A stretch of DNA of 64,000 bases from Pseudomonas brenneri (GTDB taxonomy: Bacteria > Pseudomonadota > Gammaproteobacteria > Pseudomonadales > Pseudomonadaceae): contig NZ_VFIL01000006.1 of assembly GCF_007858285.1 (NCBI RefSeq), forward strand, positions 372,001 through 436,000, read 5' to 3'. Both the position numbers and the translations under genes were made by a program. Under the pieces are notes generated by a model, which was given only the letters and a program-made list of their open reading frames with translations, was not told the origin of the DNA and made no database searches. How positions within the stretch are numbered: position 1 is the first letter of the stretch; each line of letters starts with the position of its first letter. Positions 7,387 through 15,993 of this stretch are shown in pieces.

Positions 7387-8717
7387 CCGAGCCCCCATTG
7401 CTTCAATCGTTGGTCCAGCTTGCCGAGCGCGATGGCCGGGTGATTCAGGGTGACGGCTGGCAAACCGCTTGCCACCAGGAGGTCCGGCAACGCCCGCAAG
7501 TGCTCGGCATCTGCTCGCAGTCGTTCAAAGGCTTGCTGCGGATCGACAAAACCGGCCAGCGCGGTGCATACGCCGCGCCAGTTGATTTCACCGGCCACTT
7601 CCAGGGCCTTGGGCCACTTGGTGGTGCGGGTAATACCCTCGGCATCCATGACCATCGGGGCCAAGTCGTAAATCGGCGCCAGGCGCACAGAGGCACGTTC
7701 GCGAATAATCGAGGTGTTACGCCCATGGTTATCCGAGTTGCCGAGGATTTTGTTGAGCAAGTCCCGCCGCAAATAGTCGGCAATCAGGTCCGCGACTTCA
7801 TCTGCCTGGCCAACCTTTATCCATTGATCGGCCAGCATCTGCACAACTTCCAGATGATCCATGTAGCTGCCAGGTGTGATCACACCCGCCAATGAATAAA
7901 TCGACTCGACCGCCAGCCGCTCGACACCCGTCGCCGTCACATTACGATCAAACCGATGCATCCACAGGCTGGGCTTGGACGCCTCCTCCAATGCCAACCC
8001 CTGGGCGGCGACGGTTTCGATGCCTAATGCCTGGAGCGCCTTGTAGTAGTGAAATTCGCTCCTGAGGATCGCTTGATCGTTGAGGGTCGCACCATTGCGG
8101 GCAAATTTGATAAACCAATGCTGGGCAACATCGGCGTCTTCAAGAATCGCATCCGGATACAGCAGGCCTTCGCGACTCTGCGCCATCAATAGCTTCGGCG
8201 CCTCTCCTCCCGCTCCGGTCGCTCCGCCAATGGCGGCGCCTTGCTCGTAGGCATATTCCAGAAAACCGTTATCGCGGCTAATCACATCCTGCCGGGCAAA
8301 GCCGATGGGCAAGCGGGCACCCAATGCCTCAACGGATTCCTTGATACGCAAGTTGCCAATGGGCGCCGGCGTGCAGCGGCCGAGTAAAAACAGGTCCACG
8401 CTGACATTGTCCGGCTTGCTCTCGCCGACTCGCCTCATCAGAAAACGCTTCGCCGCACCTGCCGGCGCAATGTCGTGTAAGAACGCGGGAGCTGTCTTGA
8501 GGAAAGTAACATCCCACTCCAGAGGGAAACGGCCACTCACGGCGTTGGAAAACGCCTGTTGAATGTCATCAAGGTTTTCGACGAGATAATCCTGGCGATA
8601 GTGAAACCGACAGGGCCCCTCAAAGCCTTTTTGCGGCTCGGAGAACTCCAGCCGCATGGCATCGTGCCAATGACCCTCAGTATAAATTTGCAGCATGAGT
8701 GAGTGGATCGGTTCCAT
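7383..8717 (-). CDS. hipA: HipA-family serine/threonine kinase toxin
   Basis: 444 aa from ATG 8717; a TTG at 8723 with GAGG ten bases upstream is an alternative start. The HipA kinase core is recognisable: a Gly-rich segment GGATGAGGEAPKLL equivalent to the P-loop-like region, the catalytic loop ILGNSDNHGRN with its Asp and Asn, and APIYDLAPM as the metal-binding motif. HipA of E. coli phosphorylates glutamyl-tRNA synthetase and causes growth arrest and persistence. The target here cannot be read from sequence. It is the first gene of a hipA-hipB operon, with hipB overlapping its stop. Intact, with no frameshift. Confidence 0.88.
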   Translation of the reverse strand: MEPIHSLMLQIYTEGHWHDAMRLEFSEPQKGFEGPCRFHYRQDYLVENLDDIQQAFSNAVSGRFPLEWDVTFLKTAPAFLHDIAPAGAAKRFLMRRVGESKPDNVSVDLFLLGRCTPAPIGNLRIKESVEALGARLPIGFARQDVISRDNGFLEYAYEQGAAIGGATGAGGEAPKLLMAQSREGLLYPDAILEDADVAQHWFIKFARNGATLNDQAILRSEFHYYKALQALGIETVAAQGLALEEASKPSLWMHRFDRNVTATGVERLAVESIYSLAGVITPGSYMDHLEVVQMLADQWIKVGQADEVADLIADYLRRDLLNKILGNSDNHGRNTSIIRERASVRLAPIYDLAPMVMDAEGITRTTKWPKALEVAGEINWRGVCTALAGFVDPQQAFERLRADAEHLRALPDLLVASGLPAVTLNHPAIALGKLDQRLKQWGLG

Positions 8718-8718
8718 T

Positions 8719-8856
8719 TGCAATTTAATGCATCCTCAAGAGGTTAGCCGGTACCTAATATGCAATATAGTGCATTCAAATCGAAAGACGTGCTGATTTA
8801 ACGCATTAAAATGCATCCAGAGCAGATCAGTACCCTATAAAGCGCAATAAAATGCA
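8719..8856. promoter_or_regulatory. Four regularly spaced HipB-type operator candidates upstream of hipA
   Basis: Four 14-bp sites of pattern YGCANNNNNNTGCA sit at 8719-8732, 8761-8774, 8802-8815 and 8843-8856: TGCAATTTAATGCA, TGCAATATAGTGCA, CGCATTAAAATGCA and CGCAATAAAATGCA. Start-to-start distances are 42, 41 and 41 bp, close to four helical turns, so all face the same side of the DNA. The first overlaps the hipA start region. Multiple phased operators are known for E. coli HipB, though with another sequence. Assignment to this HipB is by position. The remaining bases up to 9040 show no gene; they hold only the autotransporter's promoter region. Confidence 0.75.
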
Positions 8857-9040
8857 AATCCATCAACCACCTCGTCTGCCCTTGTCGCAGGGCGGCAGCG
8901 TCTTTTCAGACCACAACACCCACGCCTTGATTCGCCCCGGACTAAAGACATCTCCCGCCTGCCTCGAACACGCCCCCTGACAGTTATCCTCCCGCAGCCT
9001 CGCTAAATTCCCCGCCTCACATACCAGAGGTTGGGACCGT

Positions 9041-10321
9041 ATGCCCTGCACATCCAAGCGACTTGCCCTTGTCATTGCCTTCGCGCTGAGCGCCTTCAGC
9101 ATTCAAATAGCCTCAGCACGCGGGGATATGGAACCGCCCAGCGATCATCAGCCCGCCGCCCCCGAACCGGCCACGCCGTTTTATTTCGTCGATTACGCCA
9201 CCACCGACAACGGTCGGAGCGTGGCCCAGGTGCTGGACCGTGCGGTGGACGCCTTGCTGGAGTCCGGCAACCTGAGCCTGGGCGAGCAGTACCTGATTGC
9301 AGATGACGCCCGTTACATGGGCAACCTGGCCCCTGGAAGAATCGGTGCGGTGCTGGAGCAACTGGCCGGCAGCCAGAACGCTAACCTGGGCAGTGCCACA
9401 CAAAACAACATGAACCAGATCAGCAACGGCCTGCTCTCGGCCATGCGCGAGTTGAATGACTCCACCACTCGCTCCGGCCCTGGCCGGCTCTGGGTCCAGG
9501 GCCTGGGTAACACCGGCAGGCTCGACGGCCAACGCGGCAGCGCTGGTGTGAAGCAAAGCACTCAAGGTTTGATGCTGGGCGCCGACTGGGCGGTGGACCC
9601 CGCATGGCGGGTGGGCGCAATGGTCGGTAAATCGGACAGTGACCTGAGCGCCAAACGCTTCAAGGCCGACCTCGACAGCTGGCACCTGGGCGCGTATGCC
9701 GTGCGCCAGGATGGGCCACTCGCGCTGCGCCTGGGGGCGATCCATAGCAACCACAGTGGTCAGAACAAGCGCAGCATCGACTTCGACTTCATTGACTACC
9801 GCGAACGCGTCAACGGCCAATACAAGGCCCAAAGCCAGAATGCCTTCACCGAGTTGGGCTATCGGTTGGACAGCGGCACGTTCAATACAGAACCTTTTAT
9901 CGGCCTGGGCTATCAGCGTTACCAGCGTAAGAGTTTCAAGGAAAAGGGCGGCATGACAGCCCTGAACGTCGGCGCGCAGACCCAGGACAACCTCAGCAGC
10001 ACCTTGGGTGTGCGCCTGGCCAGCCTCTACACACTGGACAACCAGATGACCCTCAAGCCACACCTGAGCACCCACTGGAAACACCTTTACGGGGATGTCA
10101 CCAGTCGCGTGCGCCAGTCTTCGGCGTGGGTGAACAAGGCCGTGTTCAACAGTGACTTCGTCATCGACGGCTCCTCGCTGGACCGCGACAGTCTTGCGCT
10201 GAAGGCTGGGCTGGATGTGGGAGTCTCCGCCAGCCAGAGCATCGGCCTGACCTACAGCAGCGAATTCGGCACGCGTAGCAGTAACCAGAGTGTCCTCGGC
10301 CAATGGACGCTGAGCTTCTAA
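9041..10321 (+). CDS. Autotransporter-type outer-membrane beta-barrel protein
   Basis: 426 aa. A signal peptide (LALVIAFALSAFSIQIASA) is followed by a short helical region of about 120 residues. A C-terminal autotransporter barrel starts near GPGRLWVQGLGNTGRLDGQRGSAGVKQSTQGLMLGADW and ends with the terminal-Phe signature SVLGQWTLSF recognised by the BAM machinery. The passenger is very short compared with classical autotransporters, so the protein is mostly barrel and may not release a domain. A GAGG sits 12 bases before the ATG. No neighbour suggests a partner. Substrate or adhesive role unknown. Confidence 0.85.
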   Translation: MPCTSKRLALVIAFALSAFSIQIASARGDMEPPSDHQPAAPEPATPFYFVDYATTDNGRSVAQVLDRAVDALLESGNLSLGEQYLIADDARYMGNLAPGRIGAVLEQLAGSQNANLGSATQNNMNQISNGLLSAMRELNDSTTRSGPGRLWVQGLGNTGRLDGQRGSAGVKQSTQGLMLGADWAVDPAWRVGAMVGKSDSDLSAKRFKADLDSWHLGAYAVRQDGPLALRLGAIHSNHSGQNKRSIDFDFIDYRERVNGQYKAQSQNAFTELGYRLDSGTFNTEPFIGLGYQRYQRKSFKEKGGMTALNVGAQTQDNLSSTLGVRLASLYTLDNQMTLKPHLSTHWKHLYGDVTSRVRQSSAWVNKAVFNSDFVIDGSSLDRDSLALKAGLDVGVSASQSIGLTYSSEFGTRSSNQSVLGQWTLSF

Positions 10322-10332
10322 TAATCCAGGCG

Positions 10333-10359
10333 AAAAAAAAGGGGGGCACATGCCCCCCC
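10333..10359 (-). terminator. Rho-independent terminator of the pycA-pycB operon
   Basis: On the minus strand a GC stem (GGGGGGCA / TGCCCCCC) is followed directly by eight T residues. It lies 33 bases past the pycB stop and 12 past the autotransporter stop. The T-run on one side only makes it a terminator for the minus-strand operon. Confidence 0.88.
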
Positions 10360-10391
10360 GAGGATTAAGCGGTAGTGTCGAAGGCTGTCGA

Positions 10392-12200
10392 TCAGCCTTC
10401 GATCTCAATCAGGATCTCGCCAGGGTTGACCCGGTCGCCCTTGGCCACATGAACAGCGGTGACCTTGCCGGCGATGGCCGCCTGCACTTCGGTCTCCATC
10501 TTCATCGCTTCGGTGATCAGCACGGCCTGGCCGGCCTTGACCACGTCGCCTTCCTTGACCAACACATCGACGATATTGCCCGGCATCGCGGTGCTCACAT
10601 GCCCAGGCGCGCTGGCCTGCTTGCGTTTGCTGGTGCCGCCGCCGACGAACTCGTTGAGCGGTTCGAACACCACCTCTTCCGGCATGCCGTCGATGGACAG
10701 GTAGAAGTGACGCTTGCCTTCAGCCTTGACGCCGACACCGGTGATGTCGACGCGGTAGCTTTCGCCGTGCACGTCGATGACGAACTCGGTCGGCACACCT
10801 TCGCCACCAGCACGCGCCACGCCGCCCGCTTCGGGGATTGGCAACAGCACTTCAGGGGACAAGGTGCCGGCTTCACGCTCTTCGAGGAACTTGCGCCCGA
10901 TATCGGGGAACATGGCGTAGGTCAGCACGTCTTCTTCGGACTTGGCCAACGCGCCGATTTCGCCGCGCAGTTTGGTCATTTCCGGCTTGAGCAGGTCGGC
11001 CGGGCGCACGTCGATCACGTCTTCGCTGCCGATGGCCTGGCGCCGCAGTTTCTCGTCCACCGTGCCCGGCGCCTTGCCGTAGCCGCCTTGCAGGTAGAGC
11101 TTCACTTCGTTGGTGATGGTCTTGTAGCGCTCGCCGGCCAGCACGTTGAAAAACGCCTGGGTACCGACGATCTGCGAGGTCGGGGTCACCAGCGGCGGGA
11201 AGCCCAGGTCTTCACGCACCCGCGGGATTTCAGCCAGCACTTCACTCATGCGGTTGAGGGCGCCCTGCTCTTTCAACTGGTTGGCCAGGTTGGAAATCAT
11301 CCCGCCCGGTACCTGGTTGACTTGCACACGGGTGTCGACGGCGGTGAATTCGCTTTCGAACTGGTGGTACTTCTTGCGCACGGCATAGAAGTACAGGCCG
11401 ATTTCCTGCAACAGTTCCAGGTCCAGGCCGGTGTCGAATTCGCTGCCTTTGAGGGCCGCGACCATCGACTCGGTGCCTGGGTGGCTGGTGCCCCAGGCGA
11501 AGCTGGAGATGGCGGTGTCGATATGGTCGGCGCCGTTTTCGATGGCCTTGAGTTGGCACATTGCAGCCAAGCCAGCGGTGTCGTGGGAGTGGATAAAGAT
11601 CGGCAGGCTCTGCTCGGCCTTCAGCGCCTTGACCAGTTCGCCGGTGGCGTACGGGGTCAGCAGGCCGGCCATGTCCTTGATCGCCACCGAGTCGCAACCC
11701 ATGGCTTCCATTTGCTTGGCCTGGGCCACGAATGCCTCGATGGTGTGCACCGGGCTGGTGGTGTAGGCGATAGTGCCCTGGGCGTGTTTGCCCGCCGCTT
11801 TCACCGCTTCGATGGCCACGCGCAGGTTACGCACGTCGTTCATGGCGTCGAAGATGCGGAACACGTCGATGCCATTCACGGCGGCCTTGGCGACGAAGGC
11901 TTTGACCACATCGTCGCTGTAGTGGCGGTAGCCCAGCAGGTTCTGCCCACGCAGGAGCATTTGCAGACGCGTGTTAGGCAACGCAGCGCGCAGTTTGCGC
12001 AGGCGCTCCCACGGGTCTTCTTTCAAGAAGCGCACACAGGCGTCGAAGGTCGCACCGCCCCAGACTTCCAGGGACCAGTAGCCGACTTTGTCGAGCTTGT
12101 CGCAGATCGGCAGCATGTCATCAGTGCGCATCCGGGTCGCCAGCAACGACTGGTGGGCGTCGCGCAGGATGGTGTCGGTAACGAAGATCTTCTTGCTCAT
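10392..12200 (-). CDS. pycB: Pyruvate carboxylase subunit B (carboxyltransferase + biotinyl domain)
   Basis: 602 aa. The start is the ATG at 12200, preceded by GAGGA nine bases upstream. The carboxyltransferase TIM barrel begins MSKKIFVTDTILRDAHQSLLATR. The C-terminal biotinyl domain carries the lysine in ITEAMKMETEV about 35 residues from the end. This subunit transfers the carboxyl group from biotin to pyruvate to make oxaloacetate, an anaplerotic step. Pseudomonads use this split alpha4-beta4-type carboxylase; the subunit is also often annotated as oxaloacetate decarboxylase alpha (oadA). It follows pycA with an 11-base gap, and a LysR gene is divergent. No sodium-pump beta/gamma subunits are nearby, which supports the carboxylase role. 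Confidence 0.95.
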   Translation of the reverse strand: MSKKIFVTDTILRDAHQSLLATRMRTDDMLPICDKLDKVGYWSLEVWGGATFDACVRFLKEDPWERLRKLRAALPNTRLQMLLRGQNLLGYRHYSDDVVKAFVAKAAVNGIDVFRIFDAMNDVRNLRVAIEAVKAAGKHAQGTIAYTTSPVHTIEAFVAQAKQMEAMGCDSVAIKDMAGLLTPYATGELVKALKAEQSLPIFIHSHDTAGLAAMCQLKAIENGADHIDTAISSFAWGTSHPGTESMVAALKGSEFDTGLDLELLQEIGLYFYAVRKKYHQFESEFTAVDTRVQVNQVPGGMISNLANQLKEQGALNRMSEVLAEIPRVREDLGFPPLVTPTSQIVGTQAFFNVLAGERYKTITNEVKLYLQGGYGKAPGTVDEKLRRQAIGSEDVIDVRPADLLKPEMTKLRGEIGALAKSEEDVLTYAMFPDIGRKFLEEREAGTLSPEVLLPIPEAGGVARAGGEGVPTEFVIDVHGESYRVDITGVGVKAEGKRHFYLSIDGMPEEVVFEPLNEFVGGGTSKRKQASAPGHVSTAMPGNIVDVLVKEGDVVKAGQAVLITEAMKMETEVQAAIAGKVTAVHVAKGDRVNPGEILIEIEG

Positions 12201-12211
12201 TGTTATATTCC

Positions 12212-13627
12212 TCACAGGCCTGCGTGGGCGGCGATGGCGGCGGCGATGGCCAGGGCCAGCTCTTCGGGTTTGCGCTTGATCGAGTAGTTGGTCAGCTCAG
12301 GGTGGCTTTCCACAAAACTGGTGTTGAACTGGCCGCTGCGAAATTCCGGGTTGCGCAGGATTTCCTGGTAGTAGGCGGCGGTGGTCTTCACGCCTTGCAG
12401 GCGCATGTCGTCCAGGGCACGCAGGCCGCGATCCATGGCTTCTTCCCAGGTCAACGCCCACACCACCAGTTTCAGGCACATGGAGTCGTAGAACGGCGGG
12501 ATGGTGTAGCCGGTGTAGATCGCCGTATCGGTACGCACGCCGGGGCCGCCAGGCGCGTAGTAGCGGGTGATCTTGCCAAAGCTGGGCAGGAAGTTGTTCT
12601 TCGGGTCTTCGGCGTTGATGCGGAACTGCAACGCAAAGCCACGGTGCTGGATGTCTTCCTGTTTCACCGACAGCGGCAGGCCCGAGGCGATACGGATCTG
12701 CTCACGGACGATGTCGATCCCGGTGATTTCTTCGGTGATGGTGTGTTCCACCTGCACCCGGGTGTTCATCTCCATGAAGTACACCTCGCCCTCGGCGAGC
12801 AGGAACTCCACGGTGCCGGCGTTCTCGTAGCCCACGGCCTTGGCCGCGCGCACCGACAGGTCGCCGATGTAGGCGCGCTGCTCGGGGGTCAGTTGCGGGC
12901 TTGGGGCAATTTCGATGAGCTTCTGGTTACGGCGCTGGATCGAGCAGTCGCGCTCGAACAGGTGCACCACGTTGCCAAAGCTGTCACCGAGGATCTGCGC
13001 CTCGATGTGCTTGGGGTTGACGATACATTTTTCCAGGAACACTTCCGCCGAACCGAAGGCCTTGGTGGCCTCGGAGATTACGCGGGGGAAGGCTTGTTCG
13101 AGTTCTTCGCGGCTGTTGCAACGACGGATACCGCGACCGCCACCACCGGAGGTGGCCTTGAGCATCACCGGGTAACCAATACGGTCGCCTTCGGTGAGGG
13201 CTTCGGCGATGTCGGCGACGTTGCCTTCGGTGCCTGGGGTGACCGGTACGCCAGCCTTGATCATGCTGCGGCGCGCTTCAGTCTTGTCGCCCATGCGGCG
13301 AATCACTTCGGCCGATGGACCAATGAATTTGATTCCGCGTTCGGCACAGATATCGGCCAGTTCGGCGTTTTCCGACAGGAAGCCGTAGCCGGGGTGCAAC
13401 GCGTCGCAGCCGGTTTCCACCGCCAGGTTCACCAGCTTGCGCGGGTTCAGGTAACCGGCCAGGGGCTCGGCACCAATGCTGTGGGCCTCGTCGGCGCGCT
13501 TGACGTGCAAGGCATGACGGTCAGCGTCGGAAAAGACCGCCACCGAACGGATACCCATTTCGGCACAGGCCCGCACGATGCGGACGGCAATCTCACCACG
13601 GTTGGCGATCAGGATCTTTGTTATCAC
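12212..13627 (-). CDS. pycA: Pyruvate carboxylase subunit A (biotin carboxylase)
   Basis: 471 aa from a GTG at 13627 with AAGGGAA upstream; the protein begins ITKILIANRGEIAVRIVRACAEMG, the canonical biotin-carboxylase N-terminus. ATP-grasp motifs are visible (KATSGGGGRGIRRC, then EVYFMEMNTRVQVEHTITEEITG). It carboxylates the biotin carried by PycB using ATP and bicarbonate. It is first in a two-gene operon with pycB, divergent from the LysR gene pycR. A longer in-frame reading to 13720 exists but lacks the conserved start. Very similar to AccC; the pycB and pycR neighbours decide for pyruvate carboxylase. Confidence 0.95.
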   Translation of the reverse strand: MITKILIANRGEIAVRIVRACAEMGIRSVAVFSDADRHALHVKRADEAHSIGAEPLAGYLNPRKLVNLAVETGCDALHPGYGFLSENAELADICAERGIKFIGPSAEVIRRMGDKTEARRSMIKAGVPVTPGTEGNVADIAEALTEGDRIGYPVMLKATSGGGGRGIRRCNSREELEQAFPRVISEATKAFGSAEVFLEKCIVNPKHIEAQILGDSFGNVVHLFERDCSIQRRNQKLIEIAPSPQLTPEQRAYIGDLSVRAAKAVGYENAGTVEFLLAEGEVYFMEMNTRVQVEHTITEEITGIDIVREQIRIASGLPLSVKQEDIQHRGFALQFRINAEDPKNNFLPSFGKITRYYAPGGPGVRTDTAIYTGYTIPPFYDSMCLKLVVWALTWEEAMDRGLRALDDMRLQGVKTTAAYYQEILRNPEFRSGQFNTSFVESHPELTNYSIKRKPEELALAIAAAIAAHAGL

Positions 13628-13768
13628 TTGGAAATTCCCTTGAGCCGATTGCTGCGTTCTTCGACCTGCTAGACCAGGTCGGCGCGTGACCAAATGTTTC
13701 CAGCCAGTCGCGAGAGACACACTATGCGCACTTAGGGATTAACAAAAATCAATAATTATTGGGTTGTG

Positions 13769-13786
13769 TATAAGTAAAGACTTATA
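13769..13786. promoter_or_regulatory. Perfect 7-4-7 palindrome in the pycA/pycR divergent region, candidate PycR operator
   Basis: The sequence is TATAAGTAAAGACTTATA, with arms TATAAGT and ACTTATA fully complementary. It sits between the divergent pycA and pycR starts, 37 bases before the pycR ATG, and fits the T-N11-A pattern typical of LysR-type regulators. A second AT-rich symmetrical stretch, AATAATTATT, lies about 20 bases to its left. Binding by PycR is inferred from position. Confidence 0.6.
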
Positions 13787-13822
13787 GTTGATCGGACAGA
13801 CCCCGGCGAGACCTTTTGAATT

Positions 13823-14797
13823 ATGCGTAAGTCATTGATGCGTATGACATTACGCCAGTTGCAGATCTTCAATGAAGTCTGCGATTTGCGTTCCTACAGC
13901 CGTGCAGCCGAGGAAATGTCTCTGACCCAACCGGCGGTCAGCCTGCAAATCCGCCAGCTCGAAGAGCTGATCGGCCAGCCGCTGTTCGACTACGTAGGCA
14001 AAAAGCTCTACATGACCGAAGCCGCCGAAGCCCTGCAACGCGCCAGCCGGGACATCTTCGGGCGCCTGGAAAACCTCGATATGCAGCTCTCGGACATGCA
14101 GGGCTCGCTACAGGGCCAACTGAAACTGGCGGTGGAATCCAGCGCCAAATACTTCGTGCCGCACTTGTTCGCCGCCTTCAAGCGCCAGCACCCGGAGGTG
14201 CAACTGCACCTCACGGTGGTCAACCGCGCCCAGGTGATCCGCCGGCTGTCGGACAACCGTGACGACCTGGTGATCATGTCCATGGTGCCCCAGGACATGG
14301 GCCTGGAGTTCCTGCCGTTTCTCAACAACCCGATCGTGGCGGTGGCGCCGCCAGACCATCCGCTGAGCCTGCAAGGCCCGTTGCGCCTGCAAGACCTGGA
14401 GCCTTACACCCTGCTGCTGCGCGAGCCGGGTTCCGGGACGCGACTGGCCTGCGAGGAATATTTCAAGGAAAAGCGCGTGCACTTCACCCAGACGGTGGAA
14501 GTGGCCTCGGCCGAGGCACAGCGCGAGTGCGTCGTGGCGGGGTTGGGCGTGGCGCTTTTGACACGCCACGCCCTGAACCTGGAGCTGGCCACCGGCGGGC
14601 TCAAGGAGCTGCCGGTGGAAGAGCTGCCGCTGTACCGCAGTTGGTGCCTGGTGCAAGCCAAGGCCAAGCGCCTGTCACCGGTGGCCCATGCGTTCCTGGG
14701 CTTTATCCGCAACGAGCGGGTGCAGATCAGCGCGTTGGCTGAACGCTTCGCTGGGCGGCCGCGGGGGCCTGCCAGTGCAGCTCCGGATAATCACTGA
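13823..14797 (+). CDS. pycR: LysR-type regulator of the pyruvate carboxylase operon
   Basis: 324 aa. The LysR winged HTH occupies the N-terminus (MTLRQLQIFNEVCDLRSYSRAAEEMSLTQPAVSLQIRQLEE), followed by a periplasmic-binding-protein-like effector domain. The sequence and its position divergent from pycA match the Pseudomonas aeruginosa regulator next to pycAB as I remember it (PycR, PA5437). It presumably responds to a central-carbon metabolite and acts at the palindrome in the shared promoter region. An internal ATG at 13838 is an alternative start. The last 71 bases overlap a small convergent gene, so the C-terminal tail (rich in Pro, Ala and Arg) may be variable. Confidence 0.88.
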   Translation: MRKSLMRMTLRQLQIFNEVCDLRSYSRAAEEMSLTQPAVSLQIRQLEELIGQPLFDYVGKKLYMTEAAEALQRASRDIFGRLENLDMQLSDMQGSLQGQLKLAVESSAKYFVPHLFAAFKRQHPEVQLHLTVVNRAQVIRRLSDNRDDLVIMSMVPQDMGLEFLPFLNNPIVAVAPPDHPLSLQGPLRLQDLEPYTLLLREPGSGTRLACEEYFKEKRVHFTQTVEVASAEAQRECVVAGLGVALLTRHALNLELATGGLKELPVEELPLYRSWCLVQAKAKRLSPVAHAFLGFIRNERVQISALAERFAGRPRGPASAAPDNH

Positions 14798-14924
14798 TGC
14801 TTTGCTGTAATTGGCGCTGGTCGCAACGGTCTTCAATTGCACGCCGGAACGCCATGCGGCGCTGGTCTTCCTGCTGACGACGGGTCTTGACGGTGCTGGT
14901 GCTGTCTTCGTAGTGCCGGGCCAT
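14727..14924 (-). CDS. Small conserved basic protein, PA3496-family-like
   Basis: 65 aa, starting MARHYEDSTSTVKTRRQQED with GGGAGA eight bases upstream of the ATG. It is strongly charged, with RRMAFRRAIEDRCDQRQLQQ in the middle and no membrane segment or signal peptide. The N-terminus resembles small Pseudomonas proteins annotated as the PA3496 family (putative envelope integrity); I recall this only loosely. Its 3' end runs 71 bases into the convergent pycR gene, an unusual overlap for a real pair. The ribosome site and family likeness argue it is genuine. Confidence 0.65.
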   Translation of the reverse strand: MARHYEDSTSTVKTRRQQEDQRRMAFRRAIEDRCDQRQLQQSISDYPELHWQAPAAAQRSVQPTR

Positions 14925-15034
14925 TTCGAGTCTCCCAATGCGAGTACGGGGAGTACAGGATGGGCGCGGGGGATGACGGTTTGGCGGCGCGGGGGTTACA
15001 GGACGATGAATCTTCCTGAATCCGCTGAAGATCC

Positions 15035-15064
15035 AAATGTGGGAATGGGCTTGCTCCCACATTT
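15035..15064. repeat. REP-like hairpin
   Basis: AAATGTGGGA and TCCCACATTT form perfect 10-bp arms around a short loop containing GGGCTTGC, the core of Pseudomonas REP elements. It is followed by TTTT on the plus strand. It lies just past the rpiR stop, where it could also stop transcription. Confidence 0.7.
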
Positions 15065-15082
15065 TTGATCGGTGTACGACTC

Positions 15083-15949
15083 TTAGTCGTCGAGGGCTTT
15101 GACGGACTTGGGCGACAACCGCAGGCTGCGCAAACTGCGCTTGACGCTCTTGAGGTGGTTGACCAGGCTCGGCCCGCGCGCCATCGCCACGCCCATTGCC
15201 AGCACGTCGATCACGACCAGGTGGGCGATACGCGAGGTCAGCGGGGTGTAGATCTCGGTGTCTTCGTGTACATCGATCGCCAGGTTGACGGTGGACAGTT
15301 CCGCCAACGGTGTCTGGCTCGGGCACAAGGTGATCAGCGAGGCGCCGCTTTCACGCACCAGGTTGGCGGTGATCAGCAAGTCCTTGGAACGGCCGGACTG
15401 GGAAATGCAGATCGCCACATCGGTGGGCTTCAACGTTACCGCCGACATCGCCTGCATGTGCGGGTCGCTGTAGGCCGCCGCCGTCAGCAGCAAGCGAAAG
15501 AACTTGTGCTGGGCATCCGCCGCCACCGCGCCGGACGCACCAAAGCCATAGAACTCCACGCGCTGGGCCTGGGACATGGCAGTCACGGCTTTTTGCAGCT
15601 CGATCGGGTCGAGCTTCTCCCGCACCTCCATCAGGGTGTGCAGGGTGGTGTCGAAAATTTTCAGGCTGTAGTCGGCGACGGAGTCGTCTTCATGAATGGC
15701 GAACTGGCCGAAGCTGGCGCCGGCCGCCAGGCTCTGGGCCAGCTTCAGCTTCAAGTCCTGGAACCCCGAACAACCGATGGCGCGGCAGAAGCGCACGATG
15801 GTCGGCTCGCTGATCCCCACGCTGTGGGCCAGGTCAGCCATGGAACTGTGCATCACGGCCGCAGGGTCAAGCAGCACGTGATCGGCAACCTTGAGTTCCG
15901 ATTTGCGTAACAGGTGGCGCGACTGGGCGATATGTTGCAACAGGTTCAA
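15083..15949 (-). CDS. RpiR/HexR-type transcriptional regulator (N-terminal HTH + SIS sugar-phosphate domain)
   Basis: 288 aa. The RpiR HTH is at the N-terminus (SELKVADHVLLDP, then MADLAHSVGISEPTIVRFCRAIGCSGFQDLKLKLAQSLA). The SIS domain, which binds phosphosugars, follows with VEFYGFGASGAVAADAQHKFFRL and AICISQSGRSKDLLITANLV. HexR itself controls Entner-Doudoroff and related genes in response to KDPG. This one is not next to zwf, so it is probably a paralogue whose operon lies elsewhere. It sits beside pycR, as does PA5438 in P. aeruginosa as I recall it. A perfect palindrome upstream suggests autoregulation. Confidence 0.9.
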   Translation of the reverse strand: MNLLQHIAQSRHLLRKSELKVADHVLLDPAAVMHSSMADLAHSVGISEPTIVRFCRAIGCSGFQDLKLKLAQSLAAGASFGQFAIHEDDSVADYSLKIFDTTLHTLMEVREKLDPIELQKAVTAMSQAQRVEFYGFGASGAVAADAQHKFFRLLLTAAAYSDPHMQAMSAVTLKPTDVAICISQSGRSKDLLITANLVRESGASLITLCPSQTPLAELSTVNLAIDVHEDTEIYTPLTSRIAHLVVIDVLAMGVAMARGPSLVNHLKSVKRSLRSLRLSPKSVKALDD

Positions 15950-15993
15950 AGGGCTGGACTCTTGTTATTGGCAGACGCCAGGGATGTAGCAAG

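Noticed and set aside
8863..9102. Small minus-strand open frame between hipA and the autotransporter gene
   Set aside because: No ribosome site, overlaps the autotransporter start and signal peptide, and has no recognisable sequence.
10350..12287. Long open frame (645 codons) on the plus strand opposite pycB
   Set aside because: It is the antisense shadow of a high-GC conserved gene; the translation is His/Gly/Val-rich without family likeness.
12200..13672. Long open frame on the plus strand opposite pycA
   Set aside because: Same reason: pycA on the minus strand has full biotin-carboxylase motifs and a ribosome site; the antisense reading has neither.
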